From the NCBI GenBank assembly GCA_013619035.1, contig JABXKX010000436.1:1-35415 (forward strand): a stretch of DNA of 35,415 nt, written 5' to 3'. The DNA is from Peptostreptococcaceae bacterium. Lineage in GTDB: Bacteria > Bacillota_A > Clostridia > Peptostreptococcales > Acidaminobacteraceae. The translations under genes and the position numbers were made by a program. Within the stretch, counting starts at the first letter, position 1. Every line of letters begins with the position of its first letter. Below, one piece after another: positions 1-7,991 of this stretch. The notes below the pieces were generated by a model. The model did not search any database, was not told the DNA's origin, and was given only the letters and a program-made list of their open reading frames with translations.

Positions 1-47
1 TATGTCAATAATATACATTATTTTTTTATAAACTAACCACCTAAGTG

Positions 48-75
48 TTCAAATAGCTTAATAATATGGTATGAT
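48..75 (+). promoter_or_regulatory. Promoter of the first ArsR gene
   Basis: A -35-like TTCAAA (48-53) and a -10 TATGAT (70-75) are 16 bp apart. TGG precedes the -10, giving an extended -10. A strong AAAGGAG lies at 84-90 before the ATG at 97. The promoter calls the gene directly downstream and is read from sequence only. Confidence 0.55.
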
Positions 76-96
76 ACTAGAGTAAAGGAGACGCCT

Positions 97-417
97 ATGG
101 ATCAACTACTGAAAAAGAGAATACTCACAAAAAAATCTGAACTACTAAAAATCATTGCGCATCCAATGAGATTATGTATCTTAAGTTGTTTAATCGATGA
201 ATCGTGTAATGTAACTCATTTAGTTGAAAAAATGAATACTCCTCAATCAACCATCTCACAACATCTGTCTAAACTTAGAATGGCAGGTCTCATCGTCGGA
301 GAAAGAAAGGGTGTGGAAATCACCTACTCTATATCAAATACAGAAATCATATCATTAATCGGATTACTGCTTCAAGACTCAGAAGAAGTAAACCTTATAT
401 CAGAAAATATCAATTAA
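97..417 (+). CDS. ArsR-family HTH regulator, paralogue 1
   Basis: A 106-aa winged-helix repressor of the ArsR/SmtB type. The recognition helix is the TPQSTISQHLSKL stretch (about residues 49-61), followed by a basic wing. The classic ELCVCDL metal motif is absent. Three cysteines, C27, C31 and C37, sit around helices 2-3, and all three are kept in the paralogue at 589, so a thiol, persulfide or metal sensor is possible. It has its own promoter and a terminator right after the stop, so it is monocistronic. It lies just upstream of the Mbx-like operon. The Pyrococcus Mbx/Mbh system is controlled by SurR, also an ArsR-fold redox sensor; a similar role here is inference. Confidence 0.88.
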   Translation: MDQLLKKRILTKKSELLKIIAHPMRLCILSCLIDESCNVTHLVEKMNTPQSTISQHLSKLRMAGLIVGERKGVEITYSISNTEIISLIGLLLQDSEEVNLISENIN

Positions 418-449
418 CCACCGAAATTATTCGGTGGTTTTTTATTTTT
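418..449 (+). terminator. Rho-independent terminator after ArsR 1
   Basis: A perfect 8-bp stem, CCACCGAA (418-425) with TTCGGTGG (430-437), has a 4-nt loop and is followed by a T-rich run. It begins at the base after the TAA stop, so ArsR 1 is separated from the downstream operon. Confidence 0.9.
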
Positions 450-524
450 ATGTAATGATTCTCAATATCAAATAATAAAAAAACAACCTTTTTCAAAATA
501 TTGTGATTTTTCTGACTATTTGTG

Positions 525-533
525 TGGTAATAT
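525..533 (+). promoter_or_regulatory. Extended -10 promoter of the ArsR2-Mbx operon
   Basis: TGG directly followed by TAATAT forms an extended -10. No good -35 is placed at 16-18 bp. Transcription would start near 540, inside the left arm of the large palindrome at 535-576. Confidence 0.5.
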
Positions 534-534
534 T

Positions 535-576
535 TATATATCCATATATTTAAATATTTGAATATATGGATATATA
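535..576. promoter_or_regulatory. 42-bp palindromic operator for the ArsR2-Mbx operon
   Basis: Two perfect 15-bp arms, TATATATCCATATAT (535-549) and ATATATGGATATATA (562-576), flank a 12-bp centre (TTAAATATTTGA) that is itself palindromic at 10 of 12 positions. The element starts 2 bp after the -10 and its right arm ends at the ribosome binding site of ArsR 2. Position and AT-rich dyad form fit an ArsR operator that blocks transcription start. As RNA it could also fold and cover the ribosome binding site. Which of the two ArsR proteins binds it cannot be read from the sequence. Confidence 0.7.
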
Positions 577-588
577 GGAGGTGACCGA

Positions 589-912
589 TTGCCAGATCAA
601 AAGAAAATTCAATTGTTAACAAAAAAATCTGAGATGTTAAAAGTGATTGCACATCCTATGAGACTTTGTATTCTCAACTGTTTGATGACTACAAAGGATT
701 GTAATGTCACTACATTAACAAAGAGAATGGAAACACCTCAGTCTACTATTTCACAACATTTATCCAAACTAAAATCTCACAACATCATCGAAGGTCATAG
801 AAACGGCGTAGAGATTCAATACAATGTTATCGATGAAGATGTCATTAATTTAATGCATTTATTGTTAAAAGATTTACAAAATGATGTGAAAGAAAAAACA
901 CTCAATTGCTAA
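589..912 (+). CDS. ArsR-family HTH regulator, paralogue 2 (operon leader)
   Basis: A 107-aa ArsR/SmtB-type repressor starting at TTG 589, chosen because AGGAGGTGA lies at 576-584. It shares the block KVIAHPMRLCIL and the recognition helix TPQSTISQHLSKL with the 106-aa paralogue upstream. Cysteines C27, C31 and C38 match those of the paralogue, and a further Cys (C107) is the last residue. No canonical ArsR metal site is seen. It is the first gene of the complex operon (11 bp before the MnhE-like gene) and sits behind a long palindrome, so it probably represses its own operon. Redox or sulfur sensing is inferred from the cysteines and from the analogy with SurR. Confidence 0.88.
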   Translation: MPDQKKIQLLTKKSEMLKVIAHPMRLCILNCLMTTKDCNVTTLTKRMETPQSTISQHLSKLKSHNIIEGHRNGVEIQYNVIDEDVINLMHLLLKDLQNDVKEKTLNC

Positions 913-923
913 AGGAGGTCAAA

Positions 924-1412
924 TTGAAAAAGTTCATTTCGTTATGCTTAGTCATGTTTATCATTTGGATTATGATGGCAGGCATAGAAACTGAAGAACT
1001 CATCTTAGGTGGTATCATAAGTATTTTTTTATCCTATATTCTTACCAATTACTTGAATATAGAGTTCAACATCCTTTCAGTTCCAAAAATTATTTCATTT
1101 ATTATCATTTACATCCCAATACTATTTATAGAACTAATTAAAGCCAACATTGATGTTGCCAAAAGAGTTCTCGACCCAAAGTTACCTATCAATCCTGCGA
1201 TTGTTAAGGTGCCTACGGAGATTAAAAATGATTATGGCAAGCTAATTTTAGCCAATTCAATTACGTTAACTCCAGGTACCATTTCAATTGATGCAGATGA
1301 CGAGTTTGTTTACGTCCACTGGATTTACATCAAAGGACAAACCAATGATGAGTATCAAAAACATATATCCTATAAATTCGAAACCATTTTAAGGAGGATA
1401 TTTAATGATTAA
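924..1412 (+). CDS. MnhE/MrpE-like membrane subunit (Mbx-type complex)
   Basis: A 162-aa protein with hydrophobic N-terminal helices (about residues 3-70) and a soluble C-terminal half ending in the typical SITLTPGTISID and VHWI block of the MrpE/MbhA family. The TTG at 924 is chosen as start because AAAGGAGG lies just upstream (911-918); an upstream in-frame TTG at 906 has no such site. It overlaps the next gene by 8 bp. In Mrp antiporters and Mbh/Mbx complexes this subunit belongs to the sodium/proton-translocating module in the membrane. Family assignment is secure; the role in an Mbx-type complex follows from the neighbours. Confidence 0.9.
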   Translation: MKKFISLCLVMFIIWIMMAGIETEELILGGIISIFLSYILTNYLNIEFNILSVPKIISFIIIYIPILFIELIKANIDVAKRVLDPKLPINPAIVKVPTEIKNDYGKLILANSITLTPGTISIDADDEFVYVHWIYIKGQTNDEYQKHISYKFETILRRIFND

Positions 1413-1656
1413 TATAATTTTCTTTACCTTAATTGGATTAGGTGTTCTCTTTTCCATTTACAGAATGATTAAAGGCCCTACTCAATTTGACCGTGTGGTA
1501 AGTCTTGATGTCATCAACGTCTGTATCATCGGTATTCTAGTTATCATCGCTGTGATGAGTAAAAACGAACTTTACTTAGATGTTGCAATTGTTTACAGTA
1601 TTTTAGGCTTCTTAGAAACAATTGTATTCGCTAAATTCTTGGAGGTGAGATCATGA
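1405..1656 (+). CDS. MnhF/MrpF-like membrane subunit
   Basis: An 83-aa, almost wholly hydrophobic protein with three predicted helices. The block RMIKGPTQFDRVVSLD is the family signature of MrpF/MbhB. Its start overlaps the MnhE-like gene and has an AAGGAGG site. It is a small structural part of the cation-translocating membrane module shared by Mrp antiporters and Mbh/Mbx complexes. Length is normal for the family. Four-base overlap with the next gene implies translational coupling. Confidence 0.92.
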   Translation: MINIIFFTLIGLGVLFSIYRMIKGPTQFDRVVSLDVINVCIIGILVIIAVMSKNELYLDVAIVYSILGFLETIVFAKFLEVRS

Positions 1657-2000
1657 AATATATTGGTGATGCACTTCTTATAATCAGTGGTCTTTTTTAC
1701 GCTCTTGGTGGTTTAGGACTACTTAGAATGCCAGATGTCTACAACAGAGCACAAGCTGGTACTAAAGCAACAACACTTGGTACTTTTTCAGCGCTTATAG
1801 CAGCCTGTTTCTATTTCCCAAGTTGGGCTCCAAAACTAATATTAATTCTAGTCTTTGTTGCCATTACCAATCCAGTAGGCAGTTCAACGATTCTAAAAGC
1901 AGCTTATAAGAGTGGCTTAAAGCCTATTGGCATGAAAGAAGATGGTCTAAAAGATTTCTATACAGAGGAGGTAAAAGATGGATCTAATGAATTATCTTGA
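1653..2000 (+). CDS. MnhG/MrpG-like membrane subunit
   Basis: A 115-aa protein with three predicted helices and the family hallmark GLLRMPDVYNRAQAGTKATTLG, where a short Arg-Met-Pro-Asp-x-Tyr-x-Arg turn joins two helices. It matches MrpG/MbhC. The hydrophilic C-terminal tail (about residues 95-115) overlaps the next gene by 23 bp. It belongs to the ion-translocating membrane module. The order E-F-G at the head of the cluster is that of Mbh and Mbx operons, while stand-alone Mrp operons run A to G. Confidence 0.92.
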   Translation: MKYIGDALLIISGLFYALGGLGLLRMPDVYNRAQAGTKATTLGTFSALIAACFYFPSWAPKLILILVFVAITNPVGSSTILKAAYKSGLKPIGMKEDGLKDFYTEEVKDGSNELS

Positions 2001-2232
2001 GATTGTAACCAGTCTGCTCCTTATTGTATTTGGTGTATTGATTGTTATGAGTAAAAGTATTGTTAAAACCATTATTTATTTATCAGCTTTAAGTATGATT
2101 GCATCTCTTGCTTATGTTTTATTAAAAGCACCAGATGTTGCTTTAACAGAAGTTGTCATTGGTTCAGGTCTTATAACTTTCCTATTCTTGTTTACATACA
2201 AGAAGCTTAAAAAGGTAGGTGATCAAGAATGA
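1978..2232 (+). CDS. MbhD-like subunit (DUF4040 type)
   Basis: An 84-aa three-helix protein with the block KAPDVALTEVVIGSGL, typical of the DUF4040/MbhD piece that corresponds to part of the C-terminal end of MrpA. Having this as a separate gene is a mark of Mbh/Mbx complexes, because in Mrp antiporters it is fused to MrpA. The ATG at 1978 is preceded by GAGGAGG and lies inside the MnhG-like gene. The Pro-Asp-Val-Ala-Leu-Thr-Glu motif is thought to line the ion path of the family. It overlaps the next gene by 4 bp. Confidence 0.9.
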   Translation: MDLMNYLEIVTSLLLIVFGVLIVMSKSIVKTIIYLSALSMIASLAYVLLKAPDVALTEVVIGSGLITFLFLFTYKKLKKVGDQE

Positions 2233-2975
2233 AGAATGTCTTAGCGTTATTACTCATAGCAGTTCTTGCATTTCTTACGATGACTTATGTTATGGATAAT
2301 AATATAATCCCAGACTATGGCGAAACACGTTTGGATCAAACCGTTTCAGGAGCTTATGTTACTCAATCTGTGACTGAAAAAAATAATGATGTTTCTTTTG
2401 GTAGATCAGATAACTTAGAATTAGGATCTGCAAATGCTGTTACAAATATTGTTTTAGGGTATCGTGCTTTTGATACACTTGGCGAAGTCACAGTTTTATT
2501 TATTGCCGCTCTTGGTGTTTCTTTACTACTGGGTAGTTCAGAGAATTTTGCCAAACGATCTAAAAGTGGATTTATCCTAAAAGTCGGATCAAAAATTATT
2601 TTACCAATCGTTATTATTGTTGGTGTTTATATCATCACACATGGACATTTATCTCCTGGTGGCGGTTTCCAAGGTGGCGCCATGATTGCTGCTGCTCTGT
2701 TACTAATGGCAATAAGTGATCCACAGTTTATTCCAAGTATCAAACAATTTAAACTTTTAGAAGGTTTATCTGGTACTATTTTTATCATACTTGGATTGGT
2801 TGGTATTTCAGTTTCAGGTTATTTCCTAAGCAATTACATGGATACTGGCATGATCGGAACACTTGCAAGTGCTGGTATTATTCCAATACTCTATATGTTT
2901 ATTGGTTTAAAGGTAGGATCAGAACTTATCAGTATCATTACTGATTTTCTAAGAGAGGAGGCTGAATGTGATTAA
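2229..2975 (+). CDS. MbhE-MnhB fusion membrane subunit
   Basis: A 248-aa protein that joins two units. Residues 1-105 resemble MbhE (the end of MrpA): a helix, a polar extracytoplasmic loop and the block NIVLGYRAFDTLGEVTVLF. Residues 110-248 are MnhB/MbhF, with the hallmark GHLSPGGGFQGGAMIAA. In Pyrococcus Mbh these are two genes; as far as I recall they are joined in the Mbx/MBS type, so the fusion supports an Mbx-like class. The gene starts inside the previous one (ATGA overlap) and overlaps the next by 8 bp. It is part of the sodium/proton-translocating module. Confidence 0.88.
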   Translation: MKNVLALLLIAVLAFLTMTYVMDNNIIPDYGETRLDQTVSGAYVTQSVTEKNNDVSFGRSDNLELGSANAVTNIVLGYRAFDTLGEVTVLFIAALGVSLLLGSSENFAKRSKSGFILKVGSKIILPIVIIVGVYIITHGHLSPGGGFQGGAMIAAALLLMAISDPQFIPSIKQFKLLEGLSGTIFIILGLVGISVSGYFLSNYMDTGMIGTLASAGIIPILYMFIGLKVGSELISIITDFLREEAECD

Positions 2976-3303
2976 TATAGCAGCTGTTGTTCTTATATTA
3001 TTAGGTTTATATAGTCTCTTAACAACTCAACATATTATAAAAATGATTGTAGGGCTCAATGTATTTGAAGTTGGATTGAATCTATTCATTATTACAATTG
3101 GTTATCGATCAAACGGTATTGTTCCAATTCTTACAAGAAATAATAATGTTAAAGATTTTGTTGATCCCCTTCCCCAAGCTATTGTATTAACATCTATTGT
3201 TATTGGATTTGGATTAACTGCCGTGGCACTGGTTGTCGCTAAAAAAATACATAAGACTTATGGGACGTATTTAATCAATGAAATAGGAGGTAAAGTAGAA
3301 TGA
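2968..3303 (+). CDS. MnhC/NuoK-like membrane subunit
   Basis: A 111-aa protein with three predicted helices and the motif GLNVFEVGLNLFI, where the Glu in helix 2 matches the conserved charged residue of the MrpC/NuoK family. A second signature is DPLPQAIVLTSIVIGF near residues 65-80. GTG at 2968 is taken as start since GAGGAGG sits 6 bp upstream and the nearby ATG at 2966 is in another frame and stops at once. It overlaps both neighbours. The subunit joins the antiporter-like proteins to the rest of the membrane arm. Confidence 0.92.
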   Translation: MINIAAVVLILLGLYSLLTTQHIIKMIVGLNVFEVGLNLFIITIGYRSNGIVPILTRNNNVKDFVDPLPQAIVLTSIVIGFGLTAVALVVAKKIHKTYGTYLINEIGGKVE

Positions 3304-4706
3304 AATACATTGTATTATTAATTGTTTTACCACTTTTATTTGCTTTTCTTTCTATGTTAGTTAAAAGTCATAAAGACAAATTACTCTATTTAGGTGTCAT
3401 TGTAAATGTCGGTTTATTGTTCTTTATTGAACAAGGCGAATACATGATTGGTGGCTTTTCAAAACCCTTTGGTATTACACTGGTTTTAGATCAATACAGT
3501 ATGGTTGCTGTTGTACTGATTAACGTGTTATTCTTATTCACTGTTTTCAGTCACTATCAATCAACTAAAAAATATAGCACTGTACTTTTAACACTATTAG
3601 CCGGTGTGAATGGTTTACTGTTAACAGGTGATTTATTCAATCTATTTGTTTTCTTAGAAATCACATCCATTTCTGCTTATATCTTAACGACTCAATCCAA
3701 AAAATATTACGATACTTTCCATTATATTATTATCGGATCTATTGGATCAGGGCTCTATTTACTGGGTGTCATTTTACTCTATGGGCAATTTGGAAATCTA
3801 AATTTATCAGTCATTTCTGAGCAGTTAAATCACTCAGCAAATGTGATGCTACCCCTTCTACTGATCTTTGTAGGACTTGCAGTAGAAAGCAAACTATTCC
3901 CAATGAATGGCTGGGTAAAAAATGTTTATAAAAATGCAAATGGACTTGTAGGAAGTATCATGGCATCTATTATTGCATCTACCATACTCTTTACATTCGG
4001 AAGAATCATCAACGCTGTATACATTGATACATTTTTCTATAACATGATTATTATTATTGCAGTAGTGACTCTCATCACTGGAGAGCTTGCAGCATTTAAT
4101 GGTAAAACGATGAAAGAAATTCTTTTGTATTCAAGTATCGGACAAGGTGGTTTGGTAACACTTCTAATGATTACGGGCTTTATCTTCCCAGCTGTTTTGA
4201 TCATCATCAATAATGGTATTTCAAAACTGGTTATGTTTTCTATAGCAGATAACCTTTCAAAAGAAGATGAACAACTTGATAAGTTAAAAGGAAAGTTCCA
4301 CAATCATAAAACATTGGGGATCGCCTTTACAGTCTCATCATTTTCACTGATTGGTTTACCTTTATTCTTAGGATTTTATGCAAAAGTCAATACGATTATT
4401 GGACTCTTTGATGTGAACTTACTTCTACCAGCAATAATTTTGATCATTACAATTGTAGAAGGTGCTTATTTAATGAAACTTAATATTTTATTATGGCATC
4501 CTGGTGATGAAGGTCAGGCGATTGCACCATATGAAAAAGCACCATCGTCTTATTCTTTAAGTATGGTTGTGGCTATGTGTGTTTTATCACTTATTCTATT
4601 TACCGCTGGTATCCTACCAGAAAAATTTGGTGACACAGTACTCGATCAACCACTATTAAATGATACACACACTGAATACCTTATCGATATGAAAGGAGGT
4701 ATGTAA
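3300..4706 (+). CDS. MrpD/NuoN-type antiporter-like subunit (MbxH-like)
   Basis: A 468-aa polytopic protein of the NADH:quinone oxidoreductase/Mrp antiporter family. It shows the TM5 glutamate in GDLFNLFVFLE (E120), the NGKTMKEILLYSSIGQGG block of TM8, and GFYAKVNTI of the later half. In TM7 the usual lysine, five residues before the Phe-Pro turn, is glutamate: ESKLFPMNGW, E196. A lysine sits two residues later (K198). The neighbouring subunit keeps the normal Lys. The protein should move protons or sodium, but the altered TM7 residue may change coupling. It starts with an ATGA overlap to the previous gene and touches the next by one base (TAATG). Confidence 0.93.
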   Translation: MKYIVLLIVLPLLFAFLSMLVKSHKDKLLYLGVIVNVGLLFFIEQGEYMIGGFSKPFGITLVLDQYSMVAVVLINVLFLFTVFSHYQSTKKYSTVLLTLLAGVNGLLLTGDLFNLFVFLEITSISAYILTTQSKKYYDTFHYIIIGSIGSGLYLLGVILLYGQFGNLNLSVISEQLNHSANVMLPLLLIFVGLAVESKLFPMNGWVKNVYKNANGLVGSIMASIIASTILFTFGRIINAVYIDTFFYNMIIIIAVVTLITGELAAFNGKTMKEILLYSSIGQGGLVTLLMITGFIFPAVLIIINNGISKLVMFSIADNLSKEDEQLDKLKGKFHNHKTLGIAFTVSSFSLIGLPLFLGFYAKVNTIIGLFDVNLLLPAIILIITIVEGAYLMKLNILLWHPGDEGQAIAPYEKAPSSYSLSMVVAMCVLSLILFTAGILPEKFGDTVLDQPLLNDTHTEYLIDMKGGM

Positions 4707-6532
4707 TGAACCTTCTCAATATTTTAATGCTACTCATTATTGGTGGTATTGCCGGATACTTCATCACACAACTTAACAAACAACTGGGTGCTTGGTTAAC
4801 GGTTCTAACATCACTTACAGCATTATTTATGTTATTTGGTATAAACGATCAAATAGGATCAACACATGAGTTCTTGTATTTTTCATTTGAGCTCACTCAA
4901 ATCGGTTGGTATTTTGCCTTCGTACTATGCTTAACCTATGGTATGAGTGCCTTTTATAATATTTATTTCATGGACAAATATCTATATCCAAATACATACA
5001 CCATGTTGTACATATTATCGTTAGCCGGTTCTGTAGGACTATTCTTTGCAAAAGATTTTATTACTTTCTTTGTATTTTGGGAATTGGTTGTATGGACATC
5101 AGCATTTATCATACCGTTAGGTAAGTCTAGAAAATCAGCATATATATATTATGTTGTGAGTTCTATAGGATCAATGGCAACCCTATTTGCAATATTATGG
5201 GTTTATAAATTAACAGGCTCTTTGGTTATTAGAGAAGCCTTTTCACTCTTAGATGTAAGTACATGGACAGCAATATTCATATTTGGTTTATTCATCTTTG
5301 CCGGTTTAACCAAAATAGGTATTTACCCATTCCATATCTGGTTACCACTAGCACATGGCAGTGCACCTCATACATTCTCACCAATTTTATCAGGTGGTCT
5401 TGTAAAACTGGGTGCTTATGTCGCTTATATCAGTGTGGTACTCTTCCCTGCTTATGATGCTTTTTCTGAAGCTTGGATGATCTTTGGTATACCGGCTCCA
5501 ATTTACTTCTTAATGATACTAGGCGCTATCAGTATTATTATAGGTACATTGATGGCTATTATGCAGGACGATGCAAAAAAACTATTGGCTTATTCTTCAG
5601 TCGCAAACGGTGGTTATATCTTAATCGGTATTTTAATGGTTGACCAAGTGACTTTCGCTGGTGGTTTATTACACTTATTTGCTCATGCAATCGCTTCTGC
5701 TACAGCATTTCTTACCATAGCAGCAGTTGCATATAGAACAGGTACCACTAAAATTTCTGAACTGGGTGGTATGATTCATAGAATGCCTATCACTTACACG
5801 GTCTACTTGATTGCTATTATTTCAATGGCAGGTATTCCACCGATGGCAGGTTTTGTCTCTAAATGGCTTATCCTTCAGGGATTAGCAAGTAAAGGTCTTT
5901 TATTCATTGCTTTTGCAGCATTCTTTGGTTCAATCGGATCATTCATGTATGTGTTTAGACCACTTGCAGCAGTCTTTTTAGGACAATTAGCTCCTAAATA
6001 CGATAACTTAAAAGAAGCGCCAATCTTTATGGTCATTCCAATGGTTATTATGACAGGTATCACATTATTTATTGGTGTCTTCCCTAAATTTGTTCTTGAG
6101 ATGATTGTTAAAGTTCAAGTAGAAGCAGGCATTACAGCAGTCACTATGCAAGGCACTGCAATTGATATCTTTAATGGTTATTTAGATGCTTCTCATGTAT
6201 TTGTTATTTTCGGTTTTGGTTTCTTGATTGCACTTGTATTGTTCCTCTTGATGCCAAAAACAAGAAAAGTAGATTTAATGGATACTTATACATCTGCTGA
6301 GTTTATTTACACACCAGAACTATTACATTATACACATGACTTTTATGCACCATTTGAAAGATTATATGAAAATCACCCATCAACTCTAACACTTTACAGT
6401 AAACTTTCTTTAAAACTCAAAGAGATTGGCTTATTTGTTGATTACTTGATGATGAGTGTTAAACCAGCTACAACATTATTATGGATTATTCTGTTTATTG
6501 CCACAGTTTCTTTAGGAGGTGTTCTATCATGA
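4706..6532 (+). CDS. NuoL/NuoM-type antiporter-like subunit (MbxH'-like)
   Basis: A 608-aa polytopic subunit, longer than its neighbour. It has the canonical TM5 glutamate (E126 in FFVFWELVVW), the TM7 lysine (K203 in GLTKIGIYPFHIWLP) followed by the AHGSAPHTFSP loop, and DDAKKLLAYSSVANGGY. A C-terminal stretch of about 90 residues after the core carries a polar segment and a last hydrophobic helix, as in HycC/HyfB-like and MbxH' proteins. A second antiporter-like subunit beside the MrpD-like one is a mark of Mbx/MBS, since Mbh has one. It likely forms an additional ion channel and an anchoring helix. It overlaps the NuoH-like gene (ATGA). Confidence 0.93.
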   Translation: MNLLNILMLLIIGGIAGYFITQLNKQLGAWLTVLTSLTALFMLFGINDQIGSTHEFLYFSFELTQIGWYFAFVLCLTYGMSAFYNIYFMDKYLYPNTYTMLYILSLAGSVGLFFAKDFITFFVFWELVVWTSAFIIPLGKSRKSAYIYYVVSSIGSMATLFAILWVYKLTGSLVIREAFSLLDVSTWTAIFIFGLFIFAGLTKIGIYPFHIWLPLAHGSAPHTFSPILSGGLVKLGAYVAYISVVLFPAYDAFSEAWMIFGIPAPIYFLMILGAISIIIGTLMAIMQDDAKKLLAYSSVANGGYILIGILMVDQVTFAGGLLHLFAHAIASATAFLTIAAVAYRTGTTKISELGGMIHRMPITYTVYLIAIISMAGIPPMAGFVSKWLILQGLASKGLLFIAFAAFFGSIGSFMYVFRPLAAVFLGQLAPKYDNLKEAPIFMVIPMVIMTGITLFIGVFPKFVLEMIVKVQVEAGITAVTMQGTAIDIFNGYLDASHVFVIFGFGFLIALVLFLLMPKTRKVDLMDTYTSAEFIYTPELLHYTHDFYAPFERLYENHPSTLTLYSKLSLKLKEIGLFVDYLMMSVKPATTLLWIILFIATVSLGGVLS

Positions 6533-7449
6533 CAATTATGAATTTCGTAGCGGCATTCTTGTTTGTACTTGGAGCATTTGCTTTCCAAACATCAATTACT
6601 GGTATCAATAGAAAAATTATGGCAAGACTTCAAAAAAGACGTGGTCCTAAATGGTACCAACAATTTCTTGATATTTTTAAAGCACTTAGCAAATCATCTA
6701 TCTCACATGGTTGGATTTATGATTTTGGTGTGATTATGGCTTTAGGTGGTATTATGGCAACGGTTATCTTTATTCCAATTGCTAACTTCAGAGCCTTTCC
6801 AAATACCGACAATATATTTATCATAACATATGTGTTAGCTGTTGGTATGTTAGGTATGGCAATGAGTGCTTCAGGCTCAGGTAATCCTTGGGCAAGTATT
6901 GGTGTTAGTAGAGCACTTACCAATATGTTGGCTTATGAAGTACCCTTTATGATTGTTGTTGTGACAATGATTTATAGCTTTAACACAGCGTCTATTGGTG
7001 AAATAGCTGAAATTCAACAAAACTTAGGTGTTTTTGGATGGAACTTATTTCGAATGCCTTTAGGTACAATTGTAGGTCTTATATCACTGCAAGGTATGTT
7101 AGGTAAAAAACCATTTGACTCATTTATTGCTCCAGCTGAAATTGCTTCTGGACCAATGGTGGAATACGGTGGTAAACATTTAGGAATGTTATTTATCTTA
7201 CATGACCTTTCAACGTTTATAGAAGTCTCTCTAATTGTAAACTTATTCTTCGGTGGTGGTGCTACCTTCTTAGAATTCGGTATCAAGTACTTTGTCGTTT
7301 ATACATTCGCAAACCTTGTATCAGGTATTATGCCTAGATTCAAAATTGATCAAGCTGTTGTCTTCTTCTACAAGTTTCCATTGGCTGCAGCACTTATACA
7401 AGGATTTATTGTTATATTCACAGGATGGGGGGTTACAAAATGGCTATAG
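6529..7449 (+). CDS. NuoH/MbhM-like membrane anchor subunit
   Basis: A 306-aa membrane protein of the NuoH/HycD/MbhM family. The start at 6529 follows TTTAGGAGGTG and overlaps the previous stop; an upstream in-frame ATG at 6481 would add 16 residues that clash with this site. Hallmarks are the first loop ARLQKRRGPKWYQQFLDIFKAL and the acidic loop PAEIASGPMVEYGG, which in complex I lines the route between the quinone site and the membrane. It holds the peripheral NuoB/C/D arm on the ion-pumping membrane arm. Its end overlaps the NuoB-like gene by 10 bp. Confidence 0.93.
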   Translation: MTIMNFVAAFLFVLGAFAFQTSITGINRKIMARLQKRRGPKWYQQFLDIFKALSKSSISHGWIYDFGVIMALGGIMATVIFIPIANFRAFPNTDNIFIITYVLAVGMLGMAMSASGSGNPWASIGVSRALTNMLAYEVPFMIVVVTMIYSFNTASIGEIAEIQQNLGVFGWNLFRMPLGTIVGLISLQGMLGKKPFDSFIAPAEIASGPMVEYGGKHLGMLFILHDLSTFIEVSLIVNLFFGGGATFLEFGIKYFVVYTFANLVSGIMPRFKIDQAVVFFYKFPLAAALIQGFIVIFTGWGVTKWL

Positions 7450-7991
7450 GTGATAAAGTAGAAATCAATGCATGGGAAAAACTTGGTGACTTCTTTAGAG
7501 GTCGTTCAATATGGATGATGTGGTATTGTACCGGTTGTGGCGCAATTGAAATGCCTCCAACAATGACTTCAAGATTCGATATGGAACGTTTAGGTATGGG
7601 CCCAATGGCAACGCCTCGTCAAGCTGATATATTATTAATTACAGGTTATTTAAGTGTTAAGACACTTAGAAGAGTAATTTACTCATATGAACAAATGCAA
7701 GATCCTAAATACATCGTGGCATTTGGTTCTTGTACAATCAATGGTGGTATTTACTTTGACTCATATGCAACCATCAACAAATTAGATGATTACTTGCCAG
7801 TAGATATGTACATCGCAGGATGTATGCCTAGACCAGAAGCGATTATGAATGCATTTAATGAATTACAAATTAAAATAAGAAATAACGAAGTCGATGGCTG
7901 GAAGAGATATAAGAAAAACTATGATCAATATAAAGCCAATCAAATGAAAGCTGTTGGGGAGGTGTTTGTACATGACGAATTCCATGAGTAA
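7440..7991 (+). CDS. NuoB/MbhJ-like [4Fe-4S] subunit
   Basis: A 183-aa small subunit carrying the proximal [4Fe-4S] cluster. Ligands seen are C30 and C33 (CTGCGAIE), C98 (FGSCTINGG) and C128 (AGCMPRPEA). The CxxC spacing of the first pair is that of Mbh/Mbx and energy-converting hydrogenases; NuoB of complex I has adjacent cysteines. ATG 7440 is the start, behind a run of six G; an in-frame ATG at 7425 lies before that site. The cluster should pass electrons between the ferredoxin-like subunit and the NuoD-like active site. It overlaps the NuoC-like gene by 20 bp. Confidence 0.92.
   Translation: MAIGDKVEINAWEKLGDFFRGRSIWMMWYCTGCGAIEMPPTMTSRFDMERLGMGPMATPRQADILLITGYLSVKTLRRVIYSYEQMQDPKYIVAFGSCTINGGIYFDSYATINKLDDYLPVDMYIAGCMPRPEAIMNAFNELQIKIRNNEVDGWKRYKKNYDQYKANQMKAVGEVFVHDEFHE

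Noticed and set aside
924..6532. Stand-alone Mrp sodium/proton antiporter
   Set aside because: MrpE, F, G, B, C and D homologues are present, but MrpA is missing, its C-terminal pieces are separate, and NuoH/B/C/D-like genes follow in the same overlapped run.
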